Shown piece after piece: positions 16,878 through 25,183 of a stretch of DNA of 53,009 nt (positions are counted from its first letter, which is position 1; every line of letters starts with the position of its first letter). The notes beneath the pieces are model-generated. The model ran no database searches. It was not told where the DNA came from and saw nothing but the letters and a program-made list of their open reading frames with translations. The stretch lies in assembly GCA_011523545.1 (NCBI GenBank), contig WTGN01000087.1, positions 1 through 53,009 on the forward strand, read 5' to 3'. The DNA comes from Chloroflexota bacterium. Lineage in GTDB: Bacteria > Chloroflexota > Anaerolineae > Aggregatilineales > Phototrophicaceae. The translations under genes and the position numbers were made by a program.

Positions 16878-17774
16878 TCACTCCAGGGGCTGGCGGAAGT
16901 CATAGACGCCCTCGCGCACGGCCCAACGGATGCCGCCGTCGCTCACAAGCGCCTGGCCGTCTCTGCGTAATGCGGCGCCAGAAATTGGGCAGCGCAGAAT
17001 CGCCAGCGCATCATTCGCGCGCGACAAATTCTGGCTTGGCGCCTGGCCCAGCAATTGCAAATCCAGGAACACGCTGGGAGACAGCGTAAAGTTGCTCCGC
17101 TGCAGCACGCCGTCCATAGCCGCAAGCAACTGCGTCGGCAGCGCGCGCTTCAGTAAACCCAGGCGAAACCAGGAAACAGGCACGGCGCGCAACACGTCGA
17201 AACCGAGCTGCGTGACCTGATCATAGATGTAGTCGGGGTGGAAGTTGAAGTTCAACTCGACGAATTCAACGGGATCCAGCGTATACGGATTCCATTGGTT
17301 GAAGCCGAAGAGGTGCCGCAGTATCGCTTTGAGATTCCGCTTATTGGCATATTCAAGGATGAACTTGCCATTGTCGGCCATGACGCTGCGGATTTGGCCC
17401 AGGACCGCCGGCACATTTTCGAAATGATGAATGACGCGGATCATCGTCGCCTGATCGAAAACGCCGGGGAGGAACGGCATTCGGTAGGCGTCCGCCGCAA
17501 CATAAAGATAACCCTCGTCACCGAATGTCGCGCGCGCATACTGCAATTGCTCCAGCGAGAAATCGAGCAGGACGACCTGCTCAAACATGCCGTATTCGTT
17601 CGTGATTCGCCCGAAACCGGCGCCGATCTCGAGCAGGCGGCGGCCGCGCGCCGGCAGCATGCTCTTCAGCACGCGGCGTTCGACGGCGTCTTCATAATCG
17701 CGCCCTTGCCCTTCCCAAAAGTCCTGCCTATAGGTTGAATCGCCATAATTGCAGATGCGCGGCTTCTCGCTCAT
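16878..17774 (-). CDS. Class I SAM-dependent methyltransferase with Trm112-like tail
   Basis: 298 aa protein with a Rossmann methyltransferase core, shown by the glycine-rich motif LLEIGAGFGRITNEY and the later IRVIHHFENV segment. After about residue 250 comes CPISGAALRRDG...IRWAVREGVYDF, which resembles the Trm112/UPF0434 fold but keeps only one of the usual zinc cysteines. The start at ATG 17774 has GGAG seven bases upstream; a GTG at 17798 is the alternative. It lies 28 bases behind metK and may share its SAM-riboswitch-controlled transcript. The substrate is unknown. Confidence 0.8.
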   Translation of the reverse strand: MSEKPRICNYGDSTYRQDFWEGQGRDYEDAVERRVLKSMLPARGRRLLEIGAGFGRITNEYGMFEQVVLLDFSLEQLQYARATFGDEGYLYVAADAYRMPFLPGVFDQATMIRVIHHFENVPAVLGQIRSVMADNGKFILEYANKRNLKAILRHLFGFNQWNPYTLDPVEFVELNFNFHPDYIYDQVTQLGFDVLRAVPVSWFRLGLLKRALPTQLLAAMDGVLQRSNFTLSPSVFLDLQLLGQAPSQNLSRANDALAILRCPISGAALRRDGQALVSDGGIRWAVREGVYDFRQPLE

Positions 17775-17802
17775 GGGCTCGCTCCGGCGGGCGGGCACGG
17801 TT

Positions 17803-19017
17803 TCAAGTCAGCCCCGCCTCATTGCGGAGGAGGGCGGCTTTGTCAGTCCGTTCCCAGGGCACATCCACATCTTCGCGGCCGAAGTGCCCGTAAGCCGCCA
17901 CCTGGCTGAATACGGGACGGCGCAAACCCAGATTACGAATGATGGCAGCCGGGCGCATGTCGAAGTGCTTGTGAATCAGCGCGGCGATGCTATCGTCGCT
18001 GATTTTTCCGCTGCCGAAGGTCTCGACCGAAAGCGACGTCGGTCTCGCCTTGCCTATCGCGTAAGAAACCTGCAACTCAAAGCGAGCGGCAAGGCCGGCC
18101 TTGACCACATTCTTGGCGACATAACGCGCCATATAGGCCGCGCTGCGGTCAACCTTGGTCGCGTCCTTGCCTGAGAAAGCGCCGCCGCCATGCCGGGCAA
18201 CCCCGCCATAGGTATCCACCATGATTTTGCGCCCGGTCAAGCCAGCGTCCCCCAGGGGTCCGCCGGTCACAAAACGGCCGGATGGGTTGATATGAAAAGT
18301 GCTGCGCACGTCCAGCCACTTGCCGCATTCCCGGTCGCGCTTGATGAAATCGATGATCCGGCAGCGGATCTCGTCTTGAGAGATCTCCGGCGCGTGCTGC
18401 GTCGACAAGACAATGGTGTCGACTCGCAGCGGGCGCCCATAGGCATACTCGACCGTGACCTGGCATTTGGCGTCCGGACGCAGCCAGGCGATCTCGCCAC
18501 TTTTGCGCGCATGGGAAAGTCGGCGCATGAGTCCATGTGACAGTGCAGCGGTGAGCGGCATCAGTTCTTCTGTTTCGTCGCAAGCGAAGCCGATCATCAT
18601 GCCCTGGTCGCCGGCGCCCGTCGCTTCGATGCCGGCCTCGGTCATATCCCCTTCGCGCGCCTCCAAGGCGGTGTCTACCCCATGTTTGATATCAGCCGAC
18701 TGTTCCTTTATCGAGATAAGCACGCCGCAAGTCTCGGCGTCGAAACCGAAATCCGATCGCGTATAGCCGATATCGCGGATGGTATCGCGCGCGATCTTTT
18801 CGATATCGACATAAGCCTGCGTCGTAATCTCGCCCATAACCACCACGAGGCCGGTGGTTGTCGCCACCTCGCAGGCCACCCGCGCCATCGCATCCTTATC
18901 GAGTATCGCGTCGAGGACCGCGTCGCTGATCTGGTCGCACATTTTGTCCGGATGCCCCTCGGAAACCGATTCTGATGTGAACAGATACTTTGGGGAGTTC
19001 ATAAATGTGGTCGACAT
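17803..19017 (-). CDS. metK: S-adenosylmethionine synthetase
   Basis: 404 aa methionine adenosyltransferase, making SAM from methionine and ATP. The family motifs are all present: FTSESVSEGHPDKMCDQISD near the N-terminus, GAGDQGMMIGFACDE in the middle, and the P-loop-like GGGAFSGKDATKVDRSAAY. The start chosen is ATG 19017 with AAGGAAG just upstream; the frame is open to 19050, but that region is the predicted terminator stem of the leader. A SAM-I riboswitch lies upstream at 19089-19190, so the gene should be shut down when SAM is plentiful. The methyltransferase follows 28 bases downstream. Confidence 0.96.
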   Translation of the reverse strand: MSTTFMNSPKYLFTSESVSEGHPDKMCDQISDAVLDAILDKDAMARVACEVATTTGLVVVMGEITTQAYVDIEKIARDTIRDIGYTRSDFGFDAETCGVLISIKEQSADIKHGVDTALEAREGDMTEAGIEATGAGDQGMMIGFACDETEELMPLTAALSHGLMRRLSHARKSGEIAWLRPDAKCQVTVEYAYGRPLRVDTIVLSTQHAPEISQDEIRCRIIDFIKRDRECGKWLDVRSTFHINPSGRFVTGGPLGDAGLTGRKIMVDTYGGVARHGGGAFSGKDATKVDRSAAYMARYVAKNVVKAGLAARFELQVSYAIGKARPTSLSVETFGSGKISDDSIAALIHKHFDMRPAAIIRNLGLRRPVFSQVAAYGHFGREDVDVPWERTDKAALLRNEAGLT

Positions 19018-19038
19018 ATTCTTCCTTTCTGCGGCAAC

Positions 19039-19066
19039 AAAAAACGCCATGCGTGGCAGCGGGCGT
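19039..19066 (-). terminator. Possible terminator of the metK riboswitch expression platform
   Basis: On the minus strand, between the riboswitch and metK, ACGCC (19066-19062) can pair with GGCGT (19048-19044); an alternative inner stem is GCCA/TGGC with a CGCA loop (19057-19046). A run of six T (19044-19039) follows. This is a short stem, but its position fits a transcription-termination switch acting just before the metK Shine-Dalgarno. Confidence 0.5.
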
Positions 19067-19088
19067 CGTAGCTTCAGCTTCGCATACG

Positions 19089-19190
19089 CTCATCTGCCAG
19101 AGTATAGACCCTGCCGGACTTAGCACCGTACCGTTTCTCGGGGGTTGCCGCGAGTTCGCTGAGCCGGTTCTCTCACTCGCTCTCGATGAG
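19089..19190 (-). promoter_or_regulatory. SAM-I (S-box) riboswitch upstream of metK
   Basis: Read on the minus strand, the sequence matches the S-box consensus closely. P1 is CTCATC (19190-19185) pairing with GATGAG (19094-19089). P2 is GCGAGT (19180-19175) with ACTCGC (19155-19150), enclosing the kink-turn elements GAGAGA and GCGAA. The conserved GCGGCAACC follows, and then GGTGCTAAGTCC. P4 forms from CAGGGT and ACTCTG with a CTAT loop. The P2 loop CCGG can pair with the CCGG of the joining region as the pseudoknot. Binding of SAM should repress metK and perhaps the methyltransferase behind it. Confidence 0.92.
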
Positions 19191-19318
19191 TGCCGCCAAT
19201 GGTGACAGCAGCGGCTACAGGAATTATATCATAAGGAAACGACGGCGCAATCCATTAGCAGCGCCGATGAACGCAAAGAGCATCGGCCGCACAGAAGCCT
19301 TGAATATGCAGTTATCCG

Positions 19319-19993
19319 CTACGGGTTATTGGAGCGCTGGATATGCATGAGGAATTCGTGACGCGTGCTGGGTTTGTTGCGGAAGTCGCCCAGCATGGCG
19401 CTGGTGGTCATATTCGCATCATGCTTCATGACGCCGCGAATCATCGAGCACATGTGCCGGGCGGTCATCACCACGGCAACACCCCTGGGATCCAGCACTT
19501 CCACGAGAAATTCCGCTATCTGCCGTGTAAGGCGCTCCTGGACTTGCAGCCGTCGCGAGAACATATCGACAATCCGGGGGATCTTGCTGAGACCCACGAT
19601 CTTGCGGTTGGGCAAATAGGCAACATGCGCGTGGCCCAAGAATGGCAGCATATGGTGCTCACATAAGCTGTAGTATTCGATATTGCTGACGATAACCATA
19701 TCATCGCAATCAATGTCAAATATGGCGTTGTTAACCAGCTCAACCGGATCGGTCGTATAACCACTGACTAATTCCGCATACGCCCTTGCCACTCGCTTTG
19801 GCGTTTCGGTCAATCCCTCGCGGGCGGGGTCCTCGCCGATCGCATATAGCAAGCTCAAGGTAGCGTCCCGCACGGCATCTTCATCAACCGGCTCGGCATC
19901 CAGGCCAAACCTTTCCAACAAGGAACCCGACTCCAACTTGTATTGAACGCCCTTCGCGCTTGCCGCGACCGCGTCCGATTCTTTGCTAGCCAT
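19319..19993 (-). CDS. folE: GTP cyclohydrolase I
   Basis: 224 aa enzyme converting GTP to dihydroneopterin triphosphate, the first step of folate synthesis. The zinc and active-site residues are visible in CEHHMLPFLGHAHVAYLP and in the later RHMCSMIRGV, giving the Cys/His/Cys set. IGEDPAREGLTETPKRVA is the typical N-terminal family motif. I use ATG 19993, which has a GGGGAG upstream; a further ATG at 20032 is in frame but has no such site. It is divergent from the folB-folK fusion, with 263 bases between the starts. Confidence 0.95.
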   Translation of the reverse strand: MASKESDAVAASAKGVQYKLESGSLLERFGLDAEPVDEDAVRDATLSLLYAIGEDPAREGLTETPKRVARAYAELVSGYTTDPVELVNNAIFDIDCDDMVIVSNIEYYSLCEHHMLPFLGHAHVAYLPNRKIVGLSKIPRIVDMFSRRLQVQERLTRQIAEFLVEVLDPRGVAVVMTARHMCSMIRGVMKHDANMTTSAMLGDFRNKPSTRHEFLMHIQRSNNP

Positions 19994-20256
19994 AGCTTGC
20001 GGATCTCCCCAACTGCACCAATATCGTATCATCTAACGCGCAGGCGCAAAAGAAAATCTCAATAAATTGACCTGATTGACCAAAATTATAGAGTGCTCAG
20101 CGCCGCTAACACAAGTCGCGTTTGTAAAAGTTAGACTAAAATTAACGTTGCGTATACCTACTCGTCAGCAGTTTATCGAATGGAACCCACCATTGTCAGC
20201 CTCTAAGTCCCTTTCCATGCTAAACTGCGGACGTACAGTAGCGGGCTCCGGGCGGC

Positions 20257-21129
20257 ATGGACAGCATCGAAGTCAAAAATCTACGCTTGCGTACGCTGAT
20301 CGGCTTCAGCGCTCACGAGTTGGAGACGCCGCAGGATGTCGTCATCAATTTGCGCATTGGCCTTCGCGACGGTCGCGCCGGGGAGACGGACGATCCAGCC
20401 GACGCATTCAATTATCGGACCGTTACCAAGGCGATTATTCGATTCGTGGAAGGCTCGCGCTTCGCCCTGGTGGAAAAGCTGGCTGAAGAGATCGCCCGGC
20501 TGGCGGTGGTGGATTTCGGCGCGCCCTGTGTTGAAGTCAGCGTGGAAAAGCCGGGCGCCCTGCGCCGGGCGGATTCGGCGGGCATCAGCATCCAACGATG
20601 TCCGGATGACTTTAGGTTCAACATCGTATATCTTTCGCTGGGTTCCAACATCAAGCCAGATTCAAATATCGTCGCGGCGGTGCAGTTCTTGCGCCGGCAC
20701 ACTACGGTGCTCGCTCTGTCTTCCGTTTATGAGACGCCGCCACAGGGTTTCATCGAGCAGGCGCCATTCTTGAATATGGCGGTCAAGCTGCACACGAAGC
20801 GGACGCCAATCCAATTCAAGACCGAAGTCATCGACCGGATTGAAACACAACTCAAGCGCCTTCGCGATCGGCAAAACAAGAATGCGCCACGCACGATCGA
20901 TCTGGATATATCGCTCTGGAATGAGGATACTTTTGAATACGGGGAGAAGCCGTGGAAAGTTCCCGACGGCGACATCCTGCGATTTGCGCACGTGGCAATT
21001 CCATTGGCCGAGCTTGCGCCCGACTACGCGCATCCGCAGGCGGGCTTGCCGCTGCGCGAGATCGCGGCGTCCTTCAAGTCTGATGATCTGCGGCGGAAAG
21101 CGCTCGAGTTTGGCTCAACTTTGCGTTAA
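20257..21129 (+). CDS. folB-folK: Bifunctional dihydroneopterin aldolase / HPPK
   Basis: 290 aa fusion of two successive folate enzymes. Residues 1 to about 120 are FolB, with LIGFSAHELETPQ and the catalytic lysine in VEKPGALRRADS. Residues from about 125 onward are FolK (6-hydroxymethyl-dihydropterin pyrophosphokinase), with VYLSLGSNIKPD, the SSVYETPP and FLNMAV segments, and the signature NAPRTIDLDISLWN. FolB cleaves dihydroneopterin and FolK then pyrophosphorylates its product, so the fusion joins consecutive steps. It is transcribed divergently from folE. folP is not in the window. Confidence 0.93.
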   Translation: MDSIEVKNLRLRTLIGFSAHELETPQDVVINLRIGLRDGRAGETDDPADAFNYRTVTKAIIRFVEGSRFALVEKLAEEIARLAVVDFGAPCVEVSVEKPGALRRADSAGISIQRCPDDFRFNIVYLSLGSNIKPDSNIVAAVQFLRRHTTVLALSSVYETPPQGFIEQAPFLNMAVKLHTKRTPIQFKTEVIDRIETQLKRLRDRQNKNAPRTIDLDISLWNEDTFEYGEKPWKVPDGDILRFAHVAIPLAELAPDYAHPQAGLPLREIAASFKSDDLRRKALEFGSTLR

Positions 21130-21241
21130 GGGAAAAGCGCTCAAGCGCTGTAAAAGCATGACCGCCTGTAAGAAGCGCGCGCAATTCCAGGCTTGGGCTA
21201 GAATAGGCCTTATAGGGAATCGTTGAGTAGCGGGAAGCGTT

Positions 21242-21895
21242 ATGGAGACTGCGAAACTGATCACACTTTCTCAACCGCGGTCGGCCGCGTCCGAGGCCTA
21301 TCGCAGCCTGCGCACGAACTTGATGTTCAGCAGCGTCGAGAGCCCGATTCAGACACTTCTGGTCACATCGGCGGCGCGCGAAGATCAGAAGAGTGTGACG
21401 CTGGCCAATCTCGCCGTCACTTTCGCCCAAAGTGGAAACCGAACCATTCTGGTCGATGCCGATTTGCGGCAGCCGAAACAGCACGAAATCTGGAACAGCG
21501 CCAATGACCGCGGCTTGAGCAGCATGATGGTGGAGGATAGCGCCATCGACAAGCCGCCCCTGCAAGATACGGCGGTCGACGGGCTAAAGATTGTTTGCGC
21601 TGGCGAACTGCCGCCGAACCCGGCCGACCTGCTCAGCGGCAGGCGCATGGACGAGATTATCGCAGCCCTCAAGCAGCGCGCCGATTACGTGCTCTTCGAC
21701 AGCCCGCCCATCCTCGCCGCTACCGATGCGGCCCTGCTCGGCATCAAATTGGACGGCGCCCTGCTGGCCATCCGCGCCGGCGAGACGCGCCGGGACCACA
21801 CGACGCAGGCGCGGCGGGCGCTGGAGCGCGTCCATGTGCGCATCGTTGGCGCAGTGCTGACAAATGCGCCCAGCGATAACCGATTCGCATACTGA
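21242..21895 (+). CDS. CpsD/CapB-like polysaccharide ATPase (BY-kinase domain)
   Basis: 217 aa cytoplasmic ATPase domain of the kind that partners Wzz-type chain-length proteins. The N-terminal SEAYRSLRTNL motif (17-27), Walker A' ILVDADLRQP (69-78) and Walker B VLFDSPP are clear. The P-loop is unusual: S43 A A R E D Q K S51 replaces the normal S-x-x-P-G-E-G-K-S, keeping the lysine and serine but losing the glycines. There is no C-terminal tyrosine cluster, only a final Tyr, so classical autophosphorylation is not supported. The Wzz-like partner is encoded at 28871. The ATG follows AGCGGGAAGCG. Confidence 0.85.
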   Translation: METAKLITLSQPRSAASEAYRSLRTNLMFSSVESPIQTLLVTSAAREDQKSVTLANLAVTFAQSGNRTILVDADLRQPKQHEIWNSANDRGLSSMMVEDSAIDKPPLQDTAVDGLKIVCAGELPPNPADLLSGRRMDEIIAALKQRADYVLFDSPPILAATDAALLGIKLDGALLAIRAGETRRDHTTQARRALERVHVRIVGAVLTNAPSDNRFAY

Positions 21896-21977
21896 ACCCG
21901 CGCCATGATTAGGCAGCATCGCCAGGGCTTTTGCATGACCTGCGCATATCGCCGCGGGATGGGGGTTTGACGCAACC

Positions 21978-23048
21978 ATGAAGGGCCTGATTCTCAGCGG
22001 CGGCAAAGGCACCCGGCTCTATCCCTTGACCTATACGCGCGCCAAGCAACTGATTCCCGTCGCCAACAAACCGGTCCTGGTGCGGGTGATCGAAGCGATA
22101 CGCGATGCTGGCGTGCGCGAAATCGGCATCGTTGTCGGTTATACCGCGCCGGAGATCAAAGATGCCCTGGGCGACGGCTCGCAATGGGGTGTCGCCCTCA
22201 CTTATATTCCCCAGAACAGCCCGGATGGTTTGGCGCATGCGGTGAAAATCTCGCGCGATTTTCTGCGCGATGAGCCCTTTGTGATGTTTCTGGGCGACAA
22301 CGTCATTGAAGGCGGCATCAGCAAGCTGATCATCGATTTCGCCGAAAACGACTGGAACAGCCAGATCGTACTCAAGGAAGTGGAAAACCCCGAAGCCTAC
22401 GGCGTCGCCCAACTGCGCCCTGACGGAAGCATTGAGAGATTGATCGAAAAGCCCAAAGCGCCGCCCAGCAATCTGGCGCTGGTGGGCATTTATATGTTCG
22501 ATCGCCACGTATTTGACGCGGTGGACGCCATTCGCCCGTCAGCGCGCGGGGAATACGAGATCACCGACGCCATTCAATGGCTCATCGACCAGGGCCACAC
22601 GGTATATCCCCATATTCATCGCGGCTGGTGGATTGACACCGGCAAGCCTACCGATATGTTGGAAGCCAACAGCCACGTGCTTGAAGAGATCTCGCCCTGT
22701 ATCGCTGATAGCGCGACCATCGACGCGGGCTCAACCGTCGATTCGCGCGTGACCTTGCAGCCGGGCGCGCGAATTGTCAACAGCATCCTGCGGGGGCCGA
22801 CTGTCATCGGGCAAGACACGCTGATCGAAAACAGCTACATCGGCCCATTCACGAGCATTTATCACAACTGTCAGATTCGCAATTGCGAGATCGAACGCAG
22901 CATTATCCTGGAGAACAGCCGCGTGATTGATATCGATCACACGCTGCGCGACAGCCTCATCGGCCGCAATGCGACCGTCAAACGAAGCGCTGTGAAGCCG
23001 AGCGGCATCAAAATGAATCTGGGCGACCACAGCACGCTTTGGGTCTAG
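21978..23048 (+). CDS. rmlA: Glucose-1-phosphate thymidylyltransferase, long form
   Basis: 356 aa nucleotidyltransferase producing dTDP-glucose. The nucleotide-binding motif is LSGGKGTRLYPLT near the N-terminus, and EKPKAPPSNLALVGIYMF lies in the middle. The C-terminal 100 residues form a left-handed beta-helix-like region of hexapeptide character, which marks the long RmlA/StrD type rather than the short RfbA type. It opens the dTDP-sugar block with rmlB and rmlD downstream. Its product would feed both rhamnose synthesis and the amino-sugar operon at 37-41 kb. Confidence 0.93.
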   Translation: MKGLILSGGKGTRLYPLTYTRAKQLIPVANKPVLVRVIEAIRDAGVREIGIVVGYTAPEIKDALGDGSQWGVALTYIPQNSPDGLAHAVKISRDFLRDEPFVMFLGDNVIEGGISKLIIDFAENDWNSQIVLKEVENPEAYGVAQLRPDGSIERLIEKPKAPPSNLALVGIYMFDRHVFDAVDAIRPSARGEYEITDAIQWLIDQGHTVYPHIHRGWWIDTGKPTDMLEANSHVLEEISPCIADSATIDAGSTVDSRVTLQPGARIVNSILRGPTVIGQDTLIENSYIGPFTSIYHNCQIRNCEIERSIILENSRVIDIDHTLRDSLIGRNATVKRSAVKPSGIKMNLGDHSTLWV

Positions 23049-23079
23049 TTATGAATTCGGATTCGCTGGCGAGGCCGCA

Positions 23080-24105
23080 ATGAAAAATATCCTGGTTACA
23101 GGCGGGGCTGGCTTCATCGGCAGCGCATTCGTCCGGCACATGGTGTCGAGCTACCCCGAATACAACATCGTCTGCTATGACAAGCTGACCTACGCCGGCA
23201 ATATCGACAATCTGCTGCCGGTCAGCGATGAAGAGAATTACCGCTTCGAGCGCGGCGATGTCGCCGATCGCAAAACCGTTGAGCGCGTCTTGAACCGATA
23301 CGCGATCGATACAATTGTCAATTTCGCCGCCGAAAGCCATGTCGACCGCAGTATCCTCGATCCGGACGCATTCATTCATACCGATGTCGTGGGCGCCTAT
23401 ATCTTGCTGGACGAAGGGCGTAAGCATGGGATAGGACGCTTCTGCCAAGTTTCGACCGATGAAGTTTATGGCGATATCGAAGAAGGGCTGTCGAAGGAAG
23501 ACGACCGCTTCTTGCCCAACAGCCCGTACGCGGCCAGCAAAGCCGGCGGCGAGCTGATGGTGCGGGCCTATCATGTCACCTATGGCATGGATACCGTGAT
23601 CACGCGCGGCAGCAATACCTACGGACCCTATCAGTATCCGGAGAAGCTGATCCCGTTTTTCGCCACAGAAGCGCTTGATGACCGGCCGCTGCCGGTATAT
23701 GGCGACGGGAAACAGATCCGCGATTGGCTATATGTCGACGATCACGCGCGCGGCGTCGACCGGTTACTCCATGCCGGCAAGTCGGGCGAAGCCTACAACC
23801 TGGCGGGCGAAAACCAACGGCACAATATCGATGTCACTCGGCGCATCTTGCAAGTTCTGGGCAAACCGGAATCGCTGATACGGTATGTTCCCGACCGCGA
23901 AGGCCATGACCGGCGCTATGCGATGACGGCGGAGAAGGCGCGCGCGCTTGGCTGGCGCCGCGAGTATGAATTTGACCGCGGGCTGGAAGCGACTGTGAAC
24001 TGGTATATGGATAACGAGTGGTGGTGGCGCAAGATCAAAACCGGCGAATACCTCGAATTCTATCAGCGTCAATACGCGGCGCGTCTGGCTGCGTCCTCAC
24101 TATGA
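23080..24105 (+). CDS. rmlB: dTDP-glucose 4,6-dehydratase
   Basis: 341 aa extended SDR enzyme forming dTDP-4-keto-6-deoxyglucose. The NAD-binding motif GGAGFIGSAF, the CYDKLTYAGN segment, STDEVYGDI with its catalytic Asp/Glu, and YAASK (the YxxxK motif) match RmlB closely. It follows rmlA by 31 bases. The product is the branch point for dTDP-rhamnose and for dTDP-4-amino-4,6-dideoxy sugars. Confidence 0.95.
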   Translation: MKNILVTGGAGFIGSAFVRHMVSSYPEYNIVCYDKLTYAGNIDNLLPVSDEENYRFERGDVADRKTVERVLNRYAIDTIVNFAAESHVDRSILDPDAFIHTDVVGAYILLDEGRKHGIGRFCQVSTDEVYGDIEEGLSKEDDRFLPNSPYAASKAGGELMVRAYHVTYGMDTVITRGSNTYGPYQYPEKLIPFFATEALDDRPLPVYGDGKQIRDWLYVDDHARGVDRLLHAGKSGEAYNLAGENQRHNIDVTRRILQVLGKPESLIRYVPDREGHDRRYAMTAEKARALGWRREYEFDRGLEATVNWYMDNEWWWRKIKTGEYLEFYQRQYAARLAASSL

Positions 24106-24154
24106 TCGTGTCAGCTGTTCTCATGCATACAGCACCTGATTACGTTGCGGGCGG

Positions 24155-24199
24155 TCAACCCCACCCCCCGGCCCCCTCCCCGACAAGTCAGGGAGGGGG
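24155..24199. repeat. C/G-rich hairpin repeat between rmlB and rmlD
   Basis: The 217-base gap between rmlB and rmlD carries TCAACCCCACCCCC (24155-24168), followed by a perfect nine-base-pair hairpin, CCCCCTCCC (24172-24180) with GGGAGGGGG (24191-24199) and a ten-base loop. The first 14 bases recur exactly at 52991-53004. This looks like a dispersed REP-type palindrome. No T-run follows, so it is a poor intrinsic terminator. Confidence 0.6.
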
Positions 24200-24322
24200 A
24201 GCTATGGACACTGCGGGGAGCAAGGTGTTTTGCGTGGGCGGCGATTTCATCGCGCGTGTGTCTACAGTAGCGCTTCGAGGATCGACGCCCTGTTTGTTAC
24301 GGCAGATTGATGTGAGCGGCGC

Positions 24323-25183
24323 ATGAAGATTCTGATAACCGGCGCCGCCGGCAACCTGGGCGGCCAGCTCTGCAGGCGGCTGGCGGACCAACATCAAGTA
24401 GCCGACGCGGACATCGTCGGCGATGTCAGCCACAAGTTAGACATCACCGATTACCAGGCTTGCCGCGGTCTCATCGACGCAATGCGCCCTGATATCGTGC
24501 TGCATCCGGCGGCCTGGACCGATGTCAATGGCTGCGCGCTGGACCCGGACAAGGCGCTGCGCGTCAACGGCGTCGGGACGCAGCATCTGGCATCTATCAC
24601 CGGCGGGCGCGGCATTCCCCTTCTCTACGTCAGCACGAATGAAGTCTTTGACGGGGCGCTTGATCGCGCGTACAGCGAATATGACCGCGCCAACCCCATC
24701 AACGCCTATGGCTACAGCAAATGGTATGGCGAGCGGGCGGTCGCGCAGTTGAATCCGCGCCACTATATCGTGCGTTCAGCCTGGCTCTTCGCGCATGGCG
24801 GACGCAACTTCATCCACGCGATACGCCAAGCTGCGAAGGACGGAAAGCCCCTGCGCGTCGTGACCAACGAGGTGGCCAACCCGACCTACACCAGTGACCT
24901 GGCCCAAGCCATCGTCCAGCTAATCGAGACCGAGCGCTACGGCACTTATCATCTGGTGAATGAGGGCGCAGTCAGCCGCTGGCAATTCGCCCGTTTTGTG
25001 TTGGATGCGTCGGGATTCGCCAATACACCGATCGAGCGCATCAGCCGCCATGAATGGCCCCGCCCTTCCCTGCCGCCCGAATACGCCGCCCTCGCCAACC
25101 ATGCCGGCGCCAGCATTGAAATCGTTCTGCGCCCCTGGCGAGACGCCGTACGCGCCTTTCTGGAGGCTGAGGCGGCCCCTTAA
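24323..25183 (+). CDS. rmlD: dTDP-4-dehydrorhamnose reductase-like SDR
   Basis: 286 aa extended SDR of the RmlD family, reducing dTDP-4-keto-rhamnose to dTDP-rhamnose. It has the N-terminal motif GAAGNLGGQL, the AAWTDVNGCALDPDKA segment typical of RmlD, the strand YVSTNEVFDG and the catalytic YGYSK (YxxxK). The 3,5-epimerase RmlC is not encoded nearby, so either it lies elsewhere or this enzyme acts on a different 4-keto sugar. The stop overlaps the next start by one base. Confidence 0.85.
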   Translation: MKILITGAAGNLGGQLCRRLADQHQVADADIVGDVSHKLDITDYQACRGLIDAMRPDIVLHPAAWTDVNGCALDPDKALRVNGVGTQHLASITGGRGIPLLYVSTNEVFDGALDRAYSEYDRANPINAYGYSKWYGERAVAQLNPRHYIVRSAWLFAHGGRNFIHAIRQAAKDGKPLRVVTNEVANPTYTSDLAQAIVQLIETERYGTYHLVNEGAVSRWQFARFVLDASGFANTPIERISRHEWPRPSLPPEYAALANHAGASIEIVLRPWRDAVRAFLEAEAAP

